Assembly (NCBI GenBank): GCA_963969395.1 | Contig: OZ017798.1 | Span: 7,060,173-7,124,172, forward strand | Direction of reading: 5' to 3' | DNA length: 64,000 nt | DNA from: Pseudoscleropodium purum | Taxonomy: Eukaryota > Streptophyta > Bryopsida > Hypnales > Brachytheciaceae | Part shown: positions 1-13,539 of the stretch, one piece after another | Layout of the letters: each line of letters starts with the position of its first letter | How positions within the stretch are numbered: the stretch's first letter is position 1 | Notes under the pieces: generated by a model | The model's input: only the letters and a program-made list of their open reading frames with translations | Databases searched by the model: none | Told to the model about the DNA's origin: nothing | Translations under genes and position numbers: made by a program

Positions 1-3000
1 ATTTTAACATTTACCTCAATTCGGTAACGTCAATTTCGGCAAATTGGCACGATTCCGGCGCCGAAAGTTGCGACTCGTATGTACAGATATATGTTCCAGA
101 ACGCGCGTTCTGGAAGGTGCTAAAGTGTTGGAATACCGCCAATCGAACGAAATTGATGTTTGCTAAAAGCATTGCTAAATGTGCAGAAATTCAAAATTTA
201 ACAGTCTGATTTCACATATGAAGTTTTGGCAGAAGAAGTAGTTTGCTCGCACACCCAAAGTGGGTGTTGTGGGTCACGTGCTTGGCCAGAGGGGTTGCAG
301 CAATATTGAAGGAATGGTAGGGGGCAAGGTATGGTGGAGACGTTGGCATGATTCAGCTGACAACTTTCCTCCACAAAAGCTTACATTCTGTTACTCATTA
401 AGGATCGATTTGGGAATGAAGCACAGCACAGCCAGTGTATGTTGACTCGGCCCCACAGAGAAATTAATAATAGGACTCTCGCTTGGTTAGATGCATGTAC
501 GCAATAAGTACATCATCTCGTACATCAGTTTAGTTGATTGAATTTTAATTCCTTTAGCATCTCCTCAACCCTCTCCGTAGAGGGCAATTCGAAGTTCACT
601 GGCTTGCTTTTTGACATCTGATCAACACCCTTAGCTTTCCCGATCCACGTTCTGGGATGAGTGTCCTCTTACGGCAGTAAACTAGCCTCAGAATTTGGAG
701 AGGATTCCTAAAGTACCGATCGAGACCTTTTCAGCACTACTCAAAAATGTTAAACGCTCACTTTTTAAAAGTAAACTTTTAATTTGTTCTTACACCAAAG
801 CAACTGCACCATGTTGTTTGAATGGGAATATTCTATACGGTTCAATAGTCGCCTCAATCAGAGTAAAGATTCAAAACTCCAAAAGTAGTGTCACACACAT
901 GCCAGTCATTCTGACTGCAAACTGAAGTGCAGCCAGATTTGGTGGAAATGGGCCGAAGTGATGTATCTCCTGTGAACATATTGCAGAGGATGGGTACGTG
1001 ACAAGGGACGCAATACCGAGAGTCAAAGGCAAAGACTCGAGACTGCATGCAGTCCAATGCTCGTTAGCAGTTCAGAGGGGAAGCATGGCGCTGCAAGCTA
1101 GGAAAGGATCAGCTGGTGGGGGCTGTAAGAGTGATGATAAGATGGCTGCACCGCCCATTGTGGCTTTGGTCCCTAGTAAGCTAGCTAGCTAGACCTGGAC
1201 TTCATCTTCAGCTACACTACATTACTGATAAGTTAAGTTCAAGATCCAAGGCAATAGAGCCTGCAGCACACAGCTAGAGAGCTCTGGAGCATCTGGGGGC
1301 GGCAGGCTGGGTGCAGCCAGGACCAGCAACTGCAGCCTGCAGGCAGAAAGAGGGGACCGAGGGAAGGACCGAAGGAAGGAGACTACTGCATGTAGCTAGG
1401 AACCTTAGTTCGAATCTCCTCCTTCAGTCAGCTGATCATCGATGAACTTTACTAGCTTTCGACTGGTGAATAAATATCTCTCTTGGACTGTAACAACGCC
1501 TGCAATTAGCGGTACCTCGGGTACTGCAGTCGCCTAGCTTCTCACATGTCTAGCTCTTACAACAAGTTCACAGTAAGTTGTATCTCAAGTGGGACTGAAG
1601 ATGTAAACTTCAATTTCGTTAAATTCACGGAATTTCACAACTTCGACACTTTTCAGGGCACACTCCCTCAAACACAAATGTATACCAGTCTCACCTTTTA
1701 CCTTTTGGAGCTTTGGATATTTCTACGAATGTCTCAGGTTTGCGTGCCCAGAGTCGTGCCAACGAATTTAACGAATTTAACAAATTTGATTCTTTCTCTT
1801 CTGTTACTTCCTTGGGAATCAAGTTTCTCAGTCTAGTTATTTAACATTGTGAAAAATCAACATGCTGAGTGATGGATGGTAGGGTATGATGTTCTTTCCA
1901 GGAAAGACTATGTACTTTCAACTTACGGTGCACGGACTCTCAATGGTTAGATCGTGTTCAATCATGCACATCAAGGGTTTAAATTGAAAGACATCTGGCT
2001 AATAATTAAAGGACAAGATAACAAGATACAACCATGCCCTCCATGTCCAGTACTTCGTTGCCACTTTTACAGAAATGTACTTCATTGAGGTTTTGGGTCT
2101 CCCACTCTCTTGTTCACAAGTAAGTTAAGTGCTCTCTAAAATGTCAGATATTACATGGTGGTAAAGCTCTACCTTATGAGACAGGTGTGACATTTAAGCA
2201 TTGCAATCAGTACAGAAGTATGTATCAGCTTCCAGGCTGAATTAATATAATTGTGCTTGGGAACTGTTTTGACTGGTAGCTTTAGGCAGGACTTACATTA
2301 ATTCCTTGGGAAGCTAGATTTCTGTCCATCCCACCTTCATTTACAAGTGATGGCAGTGCCCAAAAAATGAAACATGGAGCTGGCTGGGGTTGTGTGAACA
2401 TGAAGGAAGAGCTGGATTTCCATTTCGTCATTTGGTCAAGGCGACCACTTTGACAATGAAAGTGCATGGGCATGGAAGGAAGTACAATGATTTGGTGCAG
2501 ACAGAGGAGCCTTAATTTGTTGATTGTGATACACAGCAGACGAGGAGGGCCAGACACCCAGGTAGGTCCTTGGGACACGCAATGTGGAATAAACAATGGG
2601 TTTACTTGGATTTGAACCCCATCTGGAAGACTGGAACCAAAAGAGAGCATCTGAGAAAGGGATGCGTTAAGTAGCAGCTGGGCAGGGAAATGTGGTAGGC
2701 TGGTAGTGTAGGCAAAGGGCATGAAAAAAGACTGTCCAAGTCCCCCGGAAAACACGTCTGTAGATTGCTACCTAGCTCTAGCTAGCTGGATCATGGACTC
2801 AGCATTAACTACCAGAGACTTCCATTGCAGTCAAGATGGACAATGCAATAGTCCAGCCTCAAAGCTTCAAGTCATAGATTTTCCGTTTTGTGGTACCTGT
2901 AATTGGCAAAAGGCAGCGTTACATTATTTCTAAAGTGGCACATCTTTTGAGAATTTGATGCAATTTTGCACTCCATCCAGCTAGCTAGCTTACAGTAGCT

Positions 3001-3640
3001 ATGTGCACTGAGGTTATGAGGAAGTAGTTGTGTCAAGGCCACATAACTTAATGCATGTTAGACATTAACTTATTACACACAGATGTTTAACTTACTTTCA
3101 CTATATACAGTACTGATTAGTCCCTGTATGATGTAGGTGGTATGTGCATGTTTTAATGCGGATTGAAGCACAAGCAAATTCTGGAGTGGGCTGACCAGGT
3201 GACTCTGCAGGTGAGTAAGAGGGAACATTCCTGAACAATTTTCAGATGGCCATGCATGGGAAACACCATTTCCAAGGTCCGTCTGCCCTGACAAAATCTT
3301 ATTGCTGGATTGATACCATGGATATGGCTTCTTCCCCCAGGGATTATGAAGTTGCCACACTTGGCACCAGTGCGTGCAGCAGGTCAATGTCAAAACTCAC
3401 TACCTTTTTCTTCTTCAGATCTTTCTTTTTGTTGAAACGAAGGAAACTGCAACGAAATTCCATTTCATTTTGTTTTAAAAAAAAACTAAAAAAAAACACA
3501 CAAAGGCAAAGGCAACTGAGTTTCATTGCAAAGAAATAGTACAAGACCGACCTGCTACAAGTGGCCTGGCTGGTGGGAGAAAGGAAACAGACACACAAGC
3601 AATGTCAAAACTCTTTGAAGAAATTGGGGAGGGGATGCAT
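1..3640. other. Moderate-GC stretch with no recognised gene
   Basis: This stretch is visibly richer in G and C than the following 43 kb. It contains short AGCT-rich runs near 1180, 2775 and 2980 and a purine-rich patch near 1340-1380. The longest open frame is about 157 codons (2282-2755, minus); its translation shows no family motif I recognise, and the overlapping frames on both strands look equally random. It may be low-copy spacer, a decayed gene or untranslated sequence. I assign no product. Confidence 0.5.
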
Positions 3641-3677
3641 TTAAAAAACCATTTATTGATATCCAAGAACTCAATCT

Positions 3678-5337
3678 TGTACTGTGTGGTACTGGCTGGC
3701 AACTCTCAACTGTCCACCCTATTCGGCCAAGTATTTAGCCATTCAAAGAATTTTGCATAACATAGAATACAATTGCCAATTTTAAATGTCGTATAATTCT
3801 TATGCAATCCCAATTCAAGCATACCAAATTTGGATTTTTTAAAAGAAATTTTTTTTGGGGGTAAATATTTAAAGTCAATTTTCATGAATTTTTTTATAAT
3901 AATTTATTAAAAATAATTGGTAACAAATTATTTTATTTCAATTGCATAAATATAAAGGAAATATTCATATGTAGATCTTTCATGTTGAAAAATATCCTAT
4001 TAAGTAATAAAAATAAGATCTATGAAGTATTTAATGTGAAGTGTCATATGACCAAATTTTGTAAGATAGATATTTCTAGATTTTAACTAGCATTAGAAAA
4101 CAAATGAGGTCATGGGAGGGCTACGAGTTTGGGGCGGGGAGGGGGGGGAATGATTTCAAGTGCTAGCCCGTTGGTTGCCCGTGCACGGTGTCCAATGTCC
4201 GAGTTGGTTTTATTAGTGCCAACATAATTCTAGGAAATATGAAGATGGTTTGCCAAAAATTCAGAAAATTAATTAGAAAACCATTGGACAAAGTACCAAC
4301 TCATCATTTGAACATTTGTATTCAAGCCAATTTCTGAAGGCAAAGTAAAGAAATTTATCCATTGATGCACAGTGGTAGTAATGAGTGAAGAGGTCATTTT
4401 TATAATGAAATCCATTGTTCATTTTGAGTCTTCAAAAGGTATGGGATAGATTGAAGGTAAGAATTCGATTGCTCATTGTCAAAACATAGGTCAAGCTCTT
4501 ACTAATCCTACATATCCCACATGAGTTGTTTTTCCTCCCACCACAATACTTGTATAAATACCTTTCGTTGACTTCCTATCACATGATTTGGCCATGAATG
4601 TGACTCATTCTGAAGGTAACTCTTTCTCAATTAGTTGGATCCTAAAATACTTTATAATTTTCACTTACGTATCAAATTCCTGAAAATTAAATAATAAAGT
4701 GCCAAAAAAGGAAAAGAACTAAGTTTGCAATTTCATCTACACGATCCATTCCTGAGCTGGTTGTGCATTGCACACCCATCAAACTGAGCGGGTATAAGGG
4801 AATAGTACACTTCTAAAAAACAGTGACGAGGATGAACAAATCTTCTTAACAATCTTCTACAAGGCTGAAATTTTTTGTAATGATTTTGCTATTGATCTTC
4901 TCACTAGACTAATTTTGTACCTTTAAGCACAATGGTACAATTATATTGATAAAATCTAGTTAAAATGCAGAAATATGTATATTACAAACTTTGGACATAC
5001 AACACTCAACATTGATAGTTCATAGATCATATTTTTGTTACCTAATGGGATATTTTTTTTTGCATGAAAGATTTGCGTATGGAAGTTTCCTACATATCTA
5101 TGCAATTGGATTAAAACAATTCATTATCAATTGTTTTTAATAACTTATTATATAAAACAATAAAAATTGACTTTAAGCATTCACCAAAAATGGTATGCTT
5201 AAATTGGGATTGCATAAAAATTATGCAAGACTTAAAATTGGCAATTCTATTCTATGTTATGCAAAATTCTTTGAATGGAAAAATACTCAATGGAATAGGG
5301 TCTACAATTGAAAGTTGCCTAGTACTATACTATACTC
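3678..5337. mobile_element. Foldback/MITE-like element with ~400 bp terminal inverted repeats
   Basis: The left arm (about 3678-4100) matches the reverse complement of the right arm (about 4948-5337), with small indels and an estimated identity of 75-80 percent. The best-matched block is 3739-3790 (CCATTCAAAGAATTTTGCAT followed by an ACATAGAAT-type run) against 5235-5280. A unique centre of about 850 bp separates the arms and carries no open frame with a transposase motif. Long arms around a non-coding core are typical of non-autonomous Mutator-like or foldback DNA transposons. I could not recognise a target-site duplication, so the outer limits are good to about 10-15 bp. Confidence 0.75.
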
Positions 5338-5339
5338 AA

Positions 5340-7869
5340 TAGCTAAGATATAAATAGACAATTTTTGAGCTACCACCTTTGGAAAGATTGTGAAATTCAA
5401 ATTGTTGTCATATAATCAAATTTTCATGAAATTGAGAACAATAAAGTGCAGTAGAATGCTTGTGAGGACTATCTTTACATTGGATATTATTTTTATGTAA
5501 AAAAATATAAAATGTACATCAATTTGGATTGTTTTGACATGGTGTCTACCATCAAGCCATCATATACTACTACCTTGAGCATCAATAACCTTCATTATTT
5601 GAAGCATCATGGAAATGAGAACATTAAGCATATTTTTGGAGTGAGCTTTGGAGACTATTTCCTATGTATATTGAATTGCAAAATCTATTTGCCTTATGTT
5701 TTACGGCTAATACTCGTCATAAACATACTCTCTTACAATTTTCTATAGTTTTTGTGCAGGATTCAAATTTGGTGAGCTAAACAATCAATTTAAATTTCCA
5801 TTGTCCGATCACAGTCATCAATAATAATCATGTCATTTGAATGATCATAGAAGAAATAAAAGTCAAATGATGCTCCTTCATATACAATGTCAATAAAATC
5901 AACAACAATTCTTCTTCTTGGAATGATGACTATAGAAGACTTATTATAGCTACAAAAGTGCCACATATCATGACATGAATATGACTAGAATTGAAGGTAG
6001 GGCATAAACAATTCCATGAGTACCTTTTATAAACTCGCCTTTGAACTTGTATGAACCACAAATTATACTTGCCAACTTTATAGGTTGATTTATCCATCCA
6101 TATAAGATTTATCCATATTAAATTCTATCCACACTCTAGTGAGCAAATGCAAGCCTTTGTGCCTTTATACATCCTTGAAAAAATACTTTTTTATTGGCAC
6201 AAGAGAATTGTTGAAGCCAAGATCTTGAGTCTAGTTTGTTGTCATTTGGGTCTACATTGTAACAAGTTATGTGCAAACATCAACAACTACAAGTCATACC
6301 AACTACCACTAAATTATCAAAAAAAGTTGACTAAAAATCTTCTACTTCTATCTTGGACTATATTTATTAAAATGAGCAATTTGGAGTCTTATATTATCTT
6401 TGATTTTACATTTAGAAGATAATGTTCAAGTATTTTATATTGAGATAATTCAATTTATTGAAACTCCAATATGCTAAAACATCTATAAACCTTTGATGCA
6501 ATCATTAAATGATGATTAATTTATAATGAAACCTTTCATTCATAAGAATGAAGGTTTTGATAGTAGATCAAAAGTCTCAAAATGTGCATTTTGTCTCAAT
6601 TTAATGAATATAGCCTTAACAGATGATAATCCCTCAAAGCTTATATTGCTTCATAATATTAAAAACAATTTGGCATGCTACACTCAATTCACATTCAATT
6701 GAACACTTGAGAGTCCTACTTTCTACATACCAACAATATAAGCTTTTTTTCTTGTAAAAAATCATAGCTTCATTGCAGAGAGAAGAATTGGCTACAAAAT
6801 ACCTTTGAATTGTCACAACTCTTCTTTGAAAATGATTCTTTGAATTCTTCTTTCCCTCAATTTGCCTTGAGGAAACATCATAGTGTACAAGCACAACTCC
6901 ATTGTGCTTTATAAAAGTTGGAATGCACATATCTATGCCAACATTGATTTGTGTCCAAGATGAGATCACCAAAATAAATTAGAAAAAGAATGGGGCTTCA
7001 AGAGGGCCATTAGACTTTAGACTAGCTATGTTAGAAAGTTTGGGCTCTATAGAAGGCCATTTGACTTCTAGTGGATGTGAATATACAATGATTTTTAAAA
7101 AATAATTAAAATTAAAATTTTGAAATTGAAAATCTGACTGGGTATAGAATTTGATTTTCACTAGTTTCAACTGACAATTTTTATATTTACATAATTTTTA
7201 TACAATCAAACGGCCTAGCCAAGGCCTAATTTTTTTTGGTAATGTAGTGCAAAAGGTGTAAATAAAAAATAATATTTTTTTCAAATGTATGCCAAGTTAG
7301 ATTGCAATTTTATTTAATTTAGTATTCTTTTTATTTGCTCTATTAATGTAGATCTAGCAACTGTATTGAGGCCCCACTTTTTTTTTTAATAAACACATAT
7401 ATCACCTTCATCAGCTAAATGTGACTTTTCACACTTTTATATAAAAAAATGAATACAATATTCGAGGCTCAAATATTCCTAAATGGAAAATAAATCCATT
7501 TTTGTAGTCACATATATGTTTCCTGTTTCGGAAAATCCTATAGACATTAGGCAAAAGCAATCTACATCATAAAGATTTTAATCAAATAAATCTACTTGAA
7601 ATTATTGGGTAGGATCTGTTTTATTTAAACCTATTGGATCTCAATTTTTTGTACGATGCTATAAATGACATAAATATTTTAAAAAAAATTCTATATGTTA
7701 TTGTTTCTAAATCTCCATGTTGTAGAAAATAGTGACTTGAGTTATTTCTTTAAAACTTCTATAGTTTGAATGGTGTGTTGTTCTTCTTTAAAACTATTGA
7801 GATTGATCACGTAAAAACAAACATGGCTTATGAGATGCATTGTATGAAAACATATGGAATGCCAAAAAT
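5340..7869. other. AT-rich intergenic stretch, no gene recognised
   Basis: Open frames here are below 115 codons, overlap each other on both strands and show no family motif. The segment around 6990-7080 contains two diverged copies of a GGCCATTWGAC-like phrase. I see nothing else I can support. Confidence 0.5.
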
Positions 7870-8430
7870 GCAAGTATTCAACAAGCTTTTGACTAAGGAG
7901 TGCAATCACAATGAAAAGAACTTTAAGTGAGTCACTTACCTATGGCATTTTATTTACTTACTTCCAAATAAAAATACTTGGTGTACTAGTTGATTTTACT
8001 TATTTGTATATAATATAAATGCCATTTCAACTATATGCTTTTAATATTTGTTTCCAAACATTTCATTAGCACATAGTGTTGACAAGTCTAAAGATCAGCT
8101 CTTCTCTTTCATTTTCATGTACTAATTTTTAGTCATCATCATAGTAGCAAGTAAACCTAATCTTCAATAAGGGTAGCATAAAAGAGGCCATGATTTCTAT
8201 TAGATGTAGTGTAATGCAATTTTGTGTGGATTTATTTATTTTGATTTTAGTAGAAAGACTGAAACAACTAATGATTACTTTTTATTTCATTGATTTTTAA
8301 TTCAAATGAAGTTATTTTTTGTACTTTTATTGTGAAAAATTCAATATGAAAAGTATATATGAGAGAAAACTTGCATAGTTTAATTTTATTCATAGAATTA
8401 TTTGACTTTACATCGCTCATATTGGATGAG
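7870..8430 (+). repeat. Dispersed repeat F3, copy 1 (inverted partner at 29.0-29.6 kb)
   Basis: This segment matches the reverse complement of 29020-29565 over most of its length, at roughly 75-80 percent identity. Anchor blocks are the ATTCAACAAGC/GACTAAGGA phrase near 7878-7900, the CATGTACTA/ATCATCATAGTAGCAAGT phrase near 8118-8150, and the AACTAATGATT to AATGAAGTTATTTTT stretch near 8256-8320. No terminal repeats or coding frame are evident. It is probably a relic of a transposable element of unknown class. Confidence 0.65.
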
Positions 8431-8754
8431 AATATTTTTGCATGGTTTTAGGACCTTAAGACCCATAGTCACAAGGCTTCACTTTCTTAATACTAAATTT
8501 TCTTTTTAAATTACTTAGAATTTTTAAATGACTATTAGAAAAGTAACAACTAAATCAATGAGAATTCAACAAATATTTGTTATTTTGATACATTGTAACG
8601 ATTGTTTTTACAATTTTTTGAATATTCAATAAGATCTAATGAAATGGCCACTTGATTTTTGTTAACTTCAATAGTGCAACAACCAAATCAACAAAAATTT
8701 AAGAATATTTTTGAATCTTTGGTAAAATATTTTTTGGAATATTTTAGAATATTT

Positions 8755-8960
8755 TTCAAAGTTTGAATTCACTAATATAGAGTTTAAATTCTAATCAAAT
8801 TATTTGAATGAAATTTGAATTAGACTTTGAATTAGATTCAAATTTGATTCAAATTATCTAAATAGAATTCAAACTCTAATTTAACTTTGATTCAATTTTC
8901 ACTTGATGAAAATTAAAATTCTAATTCAAGTCCAATTCTATTTTCTATAGAATAGATTTT
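8755..8960. repeat. Low-complexity AATTCAAAT-rich tract
   Basis: The tract is built almost wholly from permutations of TTGAATTAGA, ATTCAAATTTG and TTCAAACTC, giving many small self-complementary pieces. It looks like a decayed short tandem repeat rather than coding sequence. Confidence 0.5.
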
Positions 8961-10138
8961 AACTTCAAATAATTATATTTTTATTTATTTTTATTTTGAC
9001 CTTGGAAAAAGAAAAAGAAAATCAACACTTTTCTATTGGACACTATCCAAGTCAATGTGACCAAATTATTGGAATAATTTAGTGTAGGCAGTTATTGCCT
9101 CTTTTGAGGTGATAGTGTAAAACCATGTACAAGCCTAATAGTAGGGTAGTTAGGGAATAGTTTTTGTACACGTGGCATGTAGCCATTGAACAAAAACCAT
9201 TTCCAATTCCCTACATTGAAACACTTAATTTCCAAATTCACTTTTTTCCTCCTCAATTGCTTTCTTCTTGCAACAAACCCTAAATTACATTGAAAAATTC
9301 AATTTCTCATTTTTTCATTTCATATAAAACTTTTACATTTAATCCTAAACCCTAATCTTTTCAACATTTTTTTCTTCAATCTTATGCTACTAAAATATGT
9401 CTTTTTCATATTGCTAAAACTCTCAAATGAATTAATTTGAATTTGTTATGTGAAATGAATTGTACAAAAATATAATGAAATCCTTCAATAAATTTAGTTT
9501 TAGTTATTTTTCTACAACTAATTACATTTTTCAAAGTCAATTGTATTGCCTAATTCACAAATCAACAAAACTAATTAATTTGAATATTAGATTTACATAT
9601 TACATATTTATATGAAGAAGCATAAACAAAGTCCTATTGTCACTACCACATACATATATTACATGACCAAATCACACCATAGTTGACTTTCTAAAAAGGA
9701 ATTATTGTTTCCTTTTCAAATCATGCAACTAATGCAACTCCAATGACATTTTTTCTCTTAATTCACATCGCACAGTAGTGGAGGGTGGTCTTAGGTTTTT
9801 TTTTAATCTCATTTGACAATTGTTATTTTTTCACTTTGATGGGGATAAAAATAAGTTGCTTGACACATCTCAAGAGACAGTGACCTAATCAACAAACAAA
9901 ATCAATACTTTTTGTTAATTTTTTTTGTTGATTTGGACACAAAAGTTTTAGTAGTGTTTGCTATATTTTTTATGCTCTACACTCATTTAAAAGCATTTGT
10001 GATGGCCAACCTCCATATCCCTAAAAATACATTCGAGTCCAAACCAAAAGCCACCAAATCTGAAGAGAGTAGAGGAAGAAGAAGTAAACAAAAATGTTGT
10101 TCAATGTAACATGTTTATAATGATTAAACATTTGTTGT
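8961..10138. other. AT-rich stretch, no gene recognised
   Basis: The sequence is AT-rich with poly-T runs. A short open frame at 9912-10109 has no recognisable domain and abuts the hairpin at 10139. Nothing further is supported. Confidence 0.45.
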
Positions 10139-10189
10139 AACATGTCTTTTGTGACTCAAAATCAATTTATGAGTCACAAAAGACATGTT
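10139..10189. repeat. Perfect 20-bp-arm hairpin
   Basis: The left arm 10139-10158 (AACATGTCTTTTGTGACTCA) is exactly complementary to 10170-10189 around an 11-nt AT-rich loop. Outside it, AATGATTAAA near 10118 pairs again with TTTAATCATT at 10189-10198 across a small asymmetric bulge. Likely readings are a tiny MITE or the tip of a foldback element. A small-RNA precursor is possible but has no direct support. Confidence 0.8.
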
Positions 10190-10569
10190 TTAATCATTAA
10201 GGACATATTCCGTAAGACAAGATTTCTTTTTTAAGACTATTTTTGCAACAAATTTACAATGTCTTTTGAAGAGGGCCTATACAAATTTTTCATAAGAGTC
10301 ATCCATCATTTATTGCAGATTCTTGACCAACTCTGCTCACCATCTCTAAGCCATTGATTGGAAGCCCAGCCATCACCGCTCAGCTTTCACGTTCAAAACT
10401 GCCAAAGCGGTGCTGTCAAAACTCAATAAGCCGAATTGAAATTCATAATGGCATTCATCGGTTGAAGAACAAAACACTAGAACTCTCTCATTCATTTCAA
10501 GGCCTCATGAACTAACCCAAGATATATCAATGTAGTGGAAATTATAATGTTTCAAATGAGGATGTCTTC

Positions 10570-10870
10570 CTAGGAGGTTTAATAATTATAGTGTCATAAG
10601 AGGTTGTAAAATATCCAGAAGCCAACAACGCTAACGCATGATTGTAGAGATGCAAGTCTAACTACGAGCCTTCAACATAGTTGTAGGCATGTAACTACAA
10701 CCATTTGAAGGTGTTTATAACATATATACCTATGACATAGGTACTCTATAATATGGAAGGAGTTTACAACATAGGTACTTATAATATAAACACCTATAAC
10801 CATATAAGATTTTTATAATATAAGCTATTAGGCTTATGGGCTCATAGATTCTATACTCATATGGCTAGCA
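10570..10870 (+). repeat. Dispersed 'GTACCTATAA' repeat, copy 1
   Basis: It shares the order of many short blocks with 26150-26400: GAGATGCAA, ACAACCATTTGAA, GTTTATAACAT, ATAGGTACYTATAA, GGCTTATGG, CTCATAGATTCTATA and GCTAGCAAT. A third, inverted copy is at 26770-27010. The body has repeated short palindromic phrases (CATAGGTACCTATAA type) that could form cruciforms. No coding capacity is seen. Confidence 0.7.
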
Positions 10871-10879
10871 ATCCCTCCA

Positions 10880-13220
10880 TCAACTAAATTACAACCCCTT
10901 CTTCAAGAACCATTCATGAACCAAATTTGTAATGAACTTCACATGATTGCATAATAATCAATTTTCAAAAAAATTACATGTGGCTCTATGAGCATTTACA
11001 TATTGTGGTTGTTGCTAGGTGGTGAAGGTTACATAATTGCATTAATTCCAATATCTTTATAACAAATTAACAATTAGTTTGCATTTGAGGTGTTGTAATC
11101 TCATCACTAAATTGTTAAAAATCTTCACCACTAGTGGATATCTTCATATCATGAACAATATCATTATGTATTGAATATAGAATCATATACAATATAGTCA
11201 TTCATGACAAGAAGTCTTGCAATTAGAGTCACTTTTTCAAATGGATGATGACATGAGAGTAGTTTAGATGTCGTTTTACCTTCCCAAATCTAAATTTAGC
11301 CCTAGATTGCTTAATCAATCCAAAATTCTTACCAAAATATTTTCTTAGTTTTCTAACATTTGTGTATTGTAGTTTTTTAAAATCCTTCTTTGTAAACATT
11401 ATAAATTCAAAGAGTGCAAGTGTATTTCAACATAAAAATTAACTTTTCCAAATAGCACTTTAAAAATTTAATTATAAATTCAGAAAAAAATTAGTAAAAA
11501 AACCTTACAAAATGATCATAATTTATATTTATAGCTCATTAAAAAAAAATTTAATCACAAATATTCAATGTAATAAATTATAATTAAATTTAAAAGACAT
11601 TTTTTTAGTTTAGTTTTGTATTTTGTCAATAAAATTTGGTAAATGTAAGTTTACATTTTACATTCAACCAAATGGATATTATCTACAGGTCTTGCTTTCA
11701 TAAATTTGGTTTGTAATTCATCACTAAATTATTTGCCAAAGCTAAAAGAAATATAATACATCTTCATATTATTGAAGTTTTGACTAGTTTGAGTACCTCA
11801 AGAGCCTTTTGACATTAGAGGATTTTTTCACTCCCGGATGGTTGTGGGTTCCTACATTGTAAGAATAGCCCCACAAGGGGCGCGGTAGCTCATTGACATG
11901 ACATGGCAACTACCACGTCCGAAAAAATAATTTTTTTTTCTGCATTTCAAGAGTAAATTTTTTTATTTTTTATTTTTTATTTTTTAAATTTTTATGTTGA
12001 AAACAACCGTTCCCCAAAACTGCAGGAAAAGGTAGTTCCTGATGCACCTACTTGAAGCAGCCCTCCTTGAACCCAGAAATCTTCTAATGGATTAAAGTCC
12101 AATGTGAAAGCCAACATTTAAACAATGAATTCCAAATTTCCATGATGTTAGAAAGACATTTACTTATTAAAAATAAGCAATTACTATGATTTGGTCTCTT
12201 TAGTCATTGATTTGTTTCAGATTAGCTTAGCATAATCTTGAGGAAGAATTTGAGACTTAATTGAAAGTCTTTTCTAATGTTAAATTCTTTCGGTAATTTG
12301 AGACTATTATTTTCATTTGGTTTAGGATTGCTATTATACGTTTATATTACAAGTATATGCCAAAAAATCTTAGGGCATGTTTAGAATTTCCTTAATCATA
12401 TATAGCAAGTACATAATTTCTAAAACTTAGGGTGAATAAGATTCTTAAAAAAGGATCAAATTATTTTTTAAAGACAACATTATAGTGTAATTGATTTTTA
12501 TATGTAAATGTAGTCACTAACCTTAGATATATATCAAGTACATTTTTAAAACTTAGGATGAATAACATTAAAATAAAGGCTCAAATTAAATTATACATTA
12601 AAACAACATTGTGGTATAAGGGATTCCTATATGTATGTGTACTCACCAACTTTAGATTGTTTCTACCTAAAGCAAATGTTCTTCTAATCAAGGCAACTAA
12701 TAGTCATTTGGTTCAGTTACAATATCTATGTACAAAAGAATAAAGGTTATACCTTCAATTGTGCCTAAAATGAGTACCCTCCAAACTGCTACTTTTGATT
12801 TTGTACCTAGTTACTCTTATTAGATTGGTCAAGTTTCCAAATTTTCCTTGTTGGCACTTGAAAGGAGATTCCGACACACTAGAGAATGTAATGCAAATGA
12901 ACCCATAGTCAATCATTTAAGGGATTTTCTAGTAGATCATGAGCAATTTAAGTTGCAAGAAATTTTTAGCATATAGAAAGATAGGAAATATGAAGATTTC
13001 AAATTATTCATAATTTTATTTTCAAAATTGAAATTACTTGTGAATTTTGGGAGCCAAAAAGCATTCATGACCAATTGCCAATTTCTAAATTCTTTCAATC
13101 TCGATCATACAAAAATTGCTTTTCTATTCATTAATTTTATTTTTTTCCTACTACTTTAAAACATGTAAAATAACTTATTAGTCCCAACCTTAAAAAAATA
13201 AATTCTAAATTTTTCATCCT
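10880..13220. other. AT-rich intergenic stretch with a possible SINE-like scrap
   Basis: No open frame with a recognisable domain is present. At 11874-11925 a GC-richer patch reads AGCCCCACAAGGGGC and then GCGGTAGCTCATTGACATG. This resembles a tRNA-like A-box head and is followed by A- and T-rich DNA, but no B box follows in the right place, so the SINE reading is weak. The rest is AT-rich low-complexity sequence. Confidence 0.35.
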
Positions 13221-13222
13221 TG

Positions 13223-13235
13223 CACTATAAGAAAA
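13223..13235 (+). repeat. CACTA-like terminus (single end only)
   Basis: CACTATAAGAAAA resembles the end of plant CACTA (En/Spm) transposons, and GTGAC/GACTGC-rich phrases follow at 13290-13520 as in subterminal regions. I could not find a matching opposite end or a 3-bp target duplication, so this may be chance or a solo relic. Confidence 0.25.
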
Positions 13236-13539
13236 TGGGCATAAACACAATTGTAGAAGAATGATTGAATGTCGGAAATGACTTATAAATGACTGCTACT
13301 CCCTAATTGCACCGACATTGGAGGGTCCACAACATCACAATCAGCAAGCACTCGTGTTTGCGACTGCAAGATGAGGAGGTCACAAGGTCGACACTTCATC
13401 CACAATATATGGTGTCTTCAACTTTCTAATGTAGACTTGGGTATTTTCATTTGGTAGGCTCCAGTCATTTTGTAATAAACTGCAATACTATTTTGTGACC
13501 GTGTGTGACTTCAAAACAAGTGTTAAATGACTTAGAGCC

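Noticed and set aside
1400..1425. tRNA B-box-like GTTCGAATC
   Set aside because: There is no matching A box at the right distance and no cloverleaf can be drawn.
2282..2755. 157-codon minus-strand frame as a gene
   Set aside because: It shows no motif, no convincing splice or start context and no supporting neighbour; length alone is weak evidence.
11850..11945. tRNA-derived SINE
   Set aside because: An A-box-like GGTAGCTCATTGACATG is present, but the only B-box-like phrase lies upstream of it, so the order is wrong. I kept it only as a weak remark.
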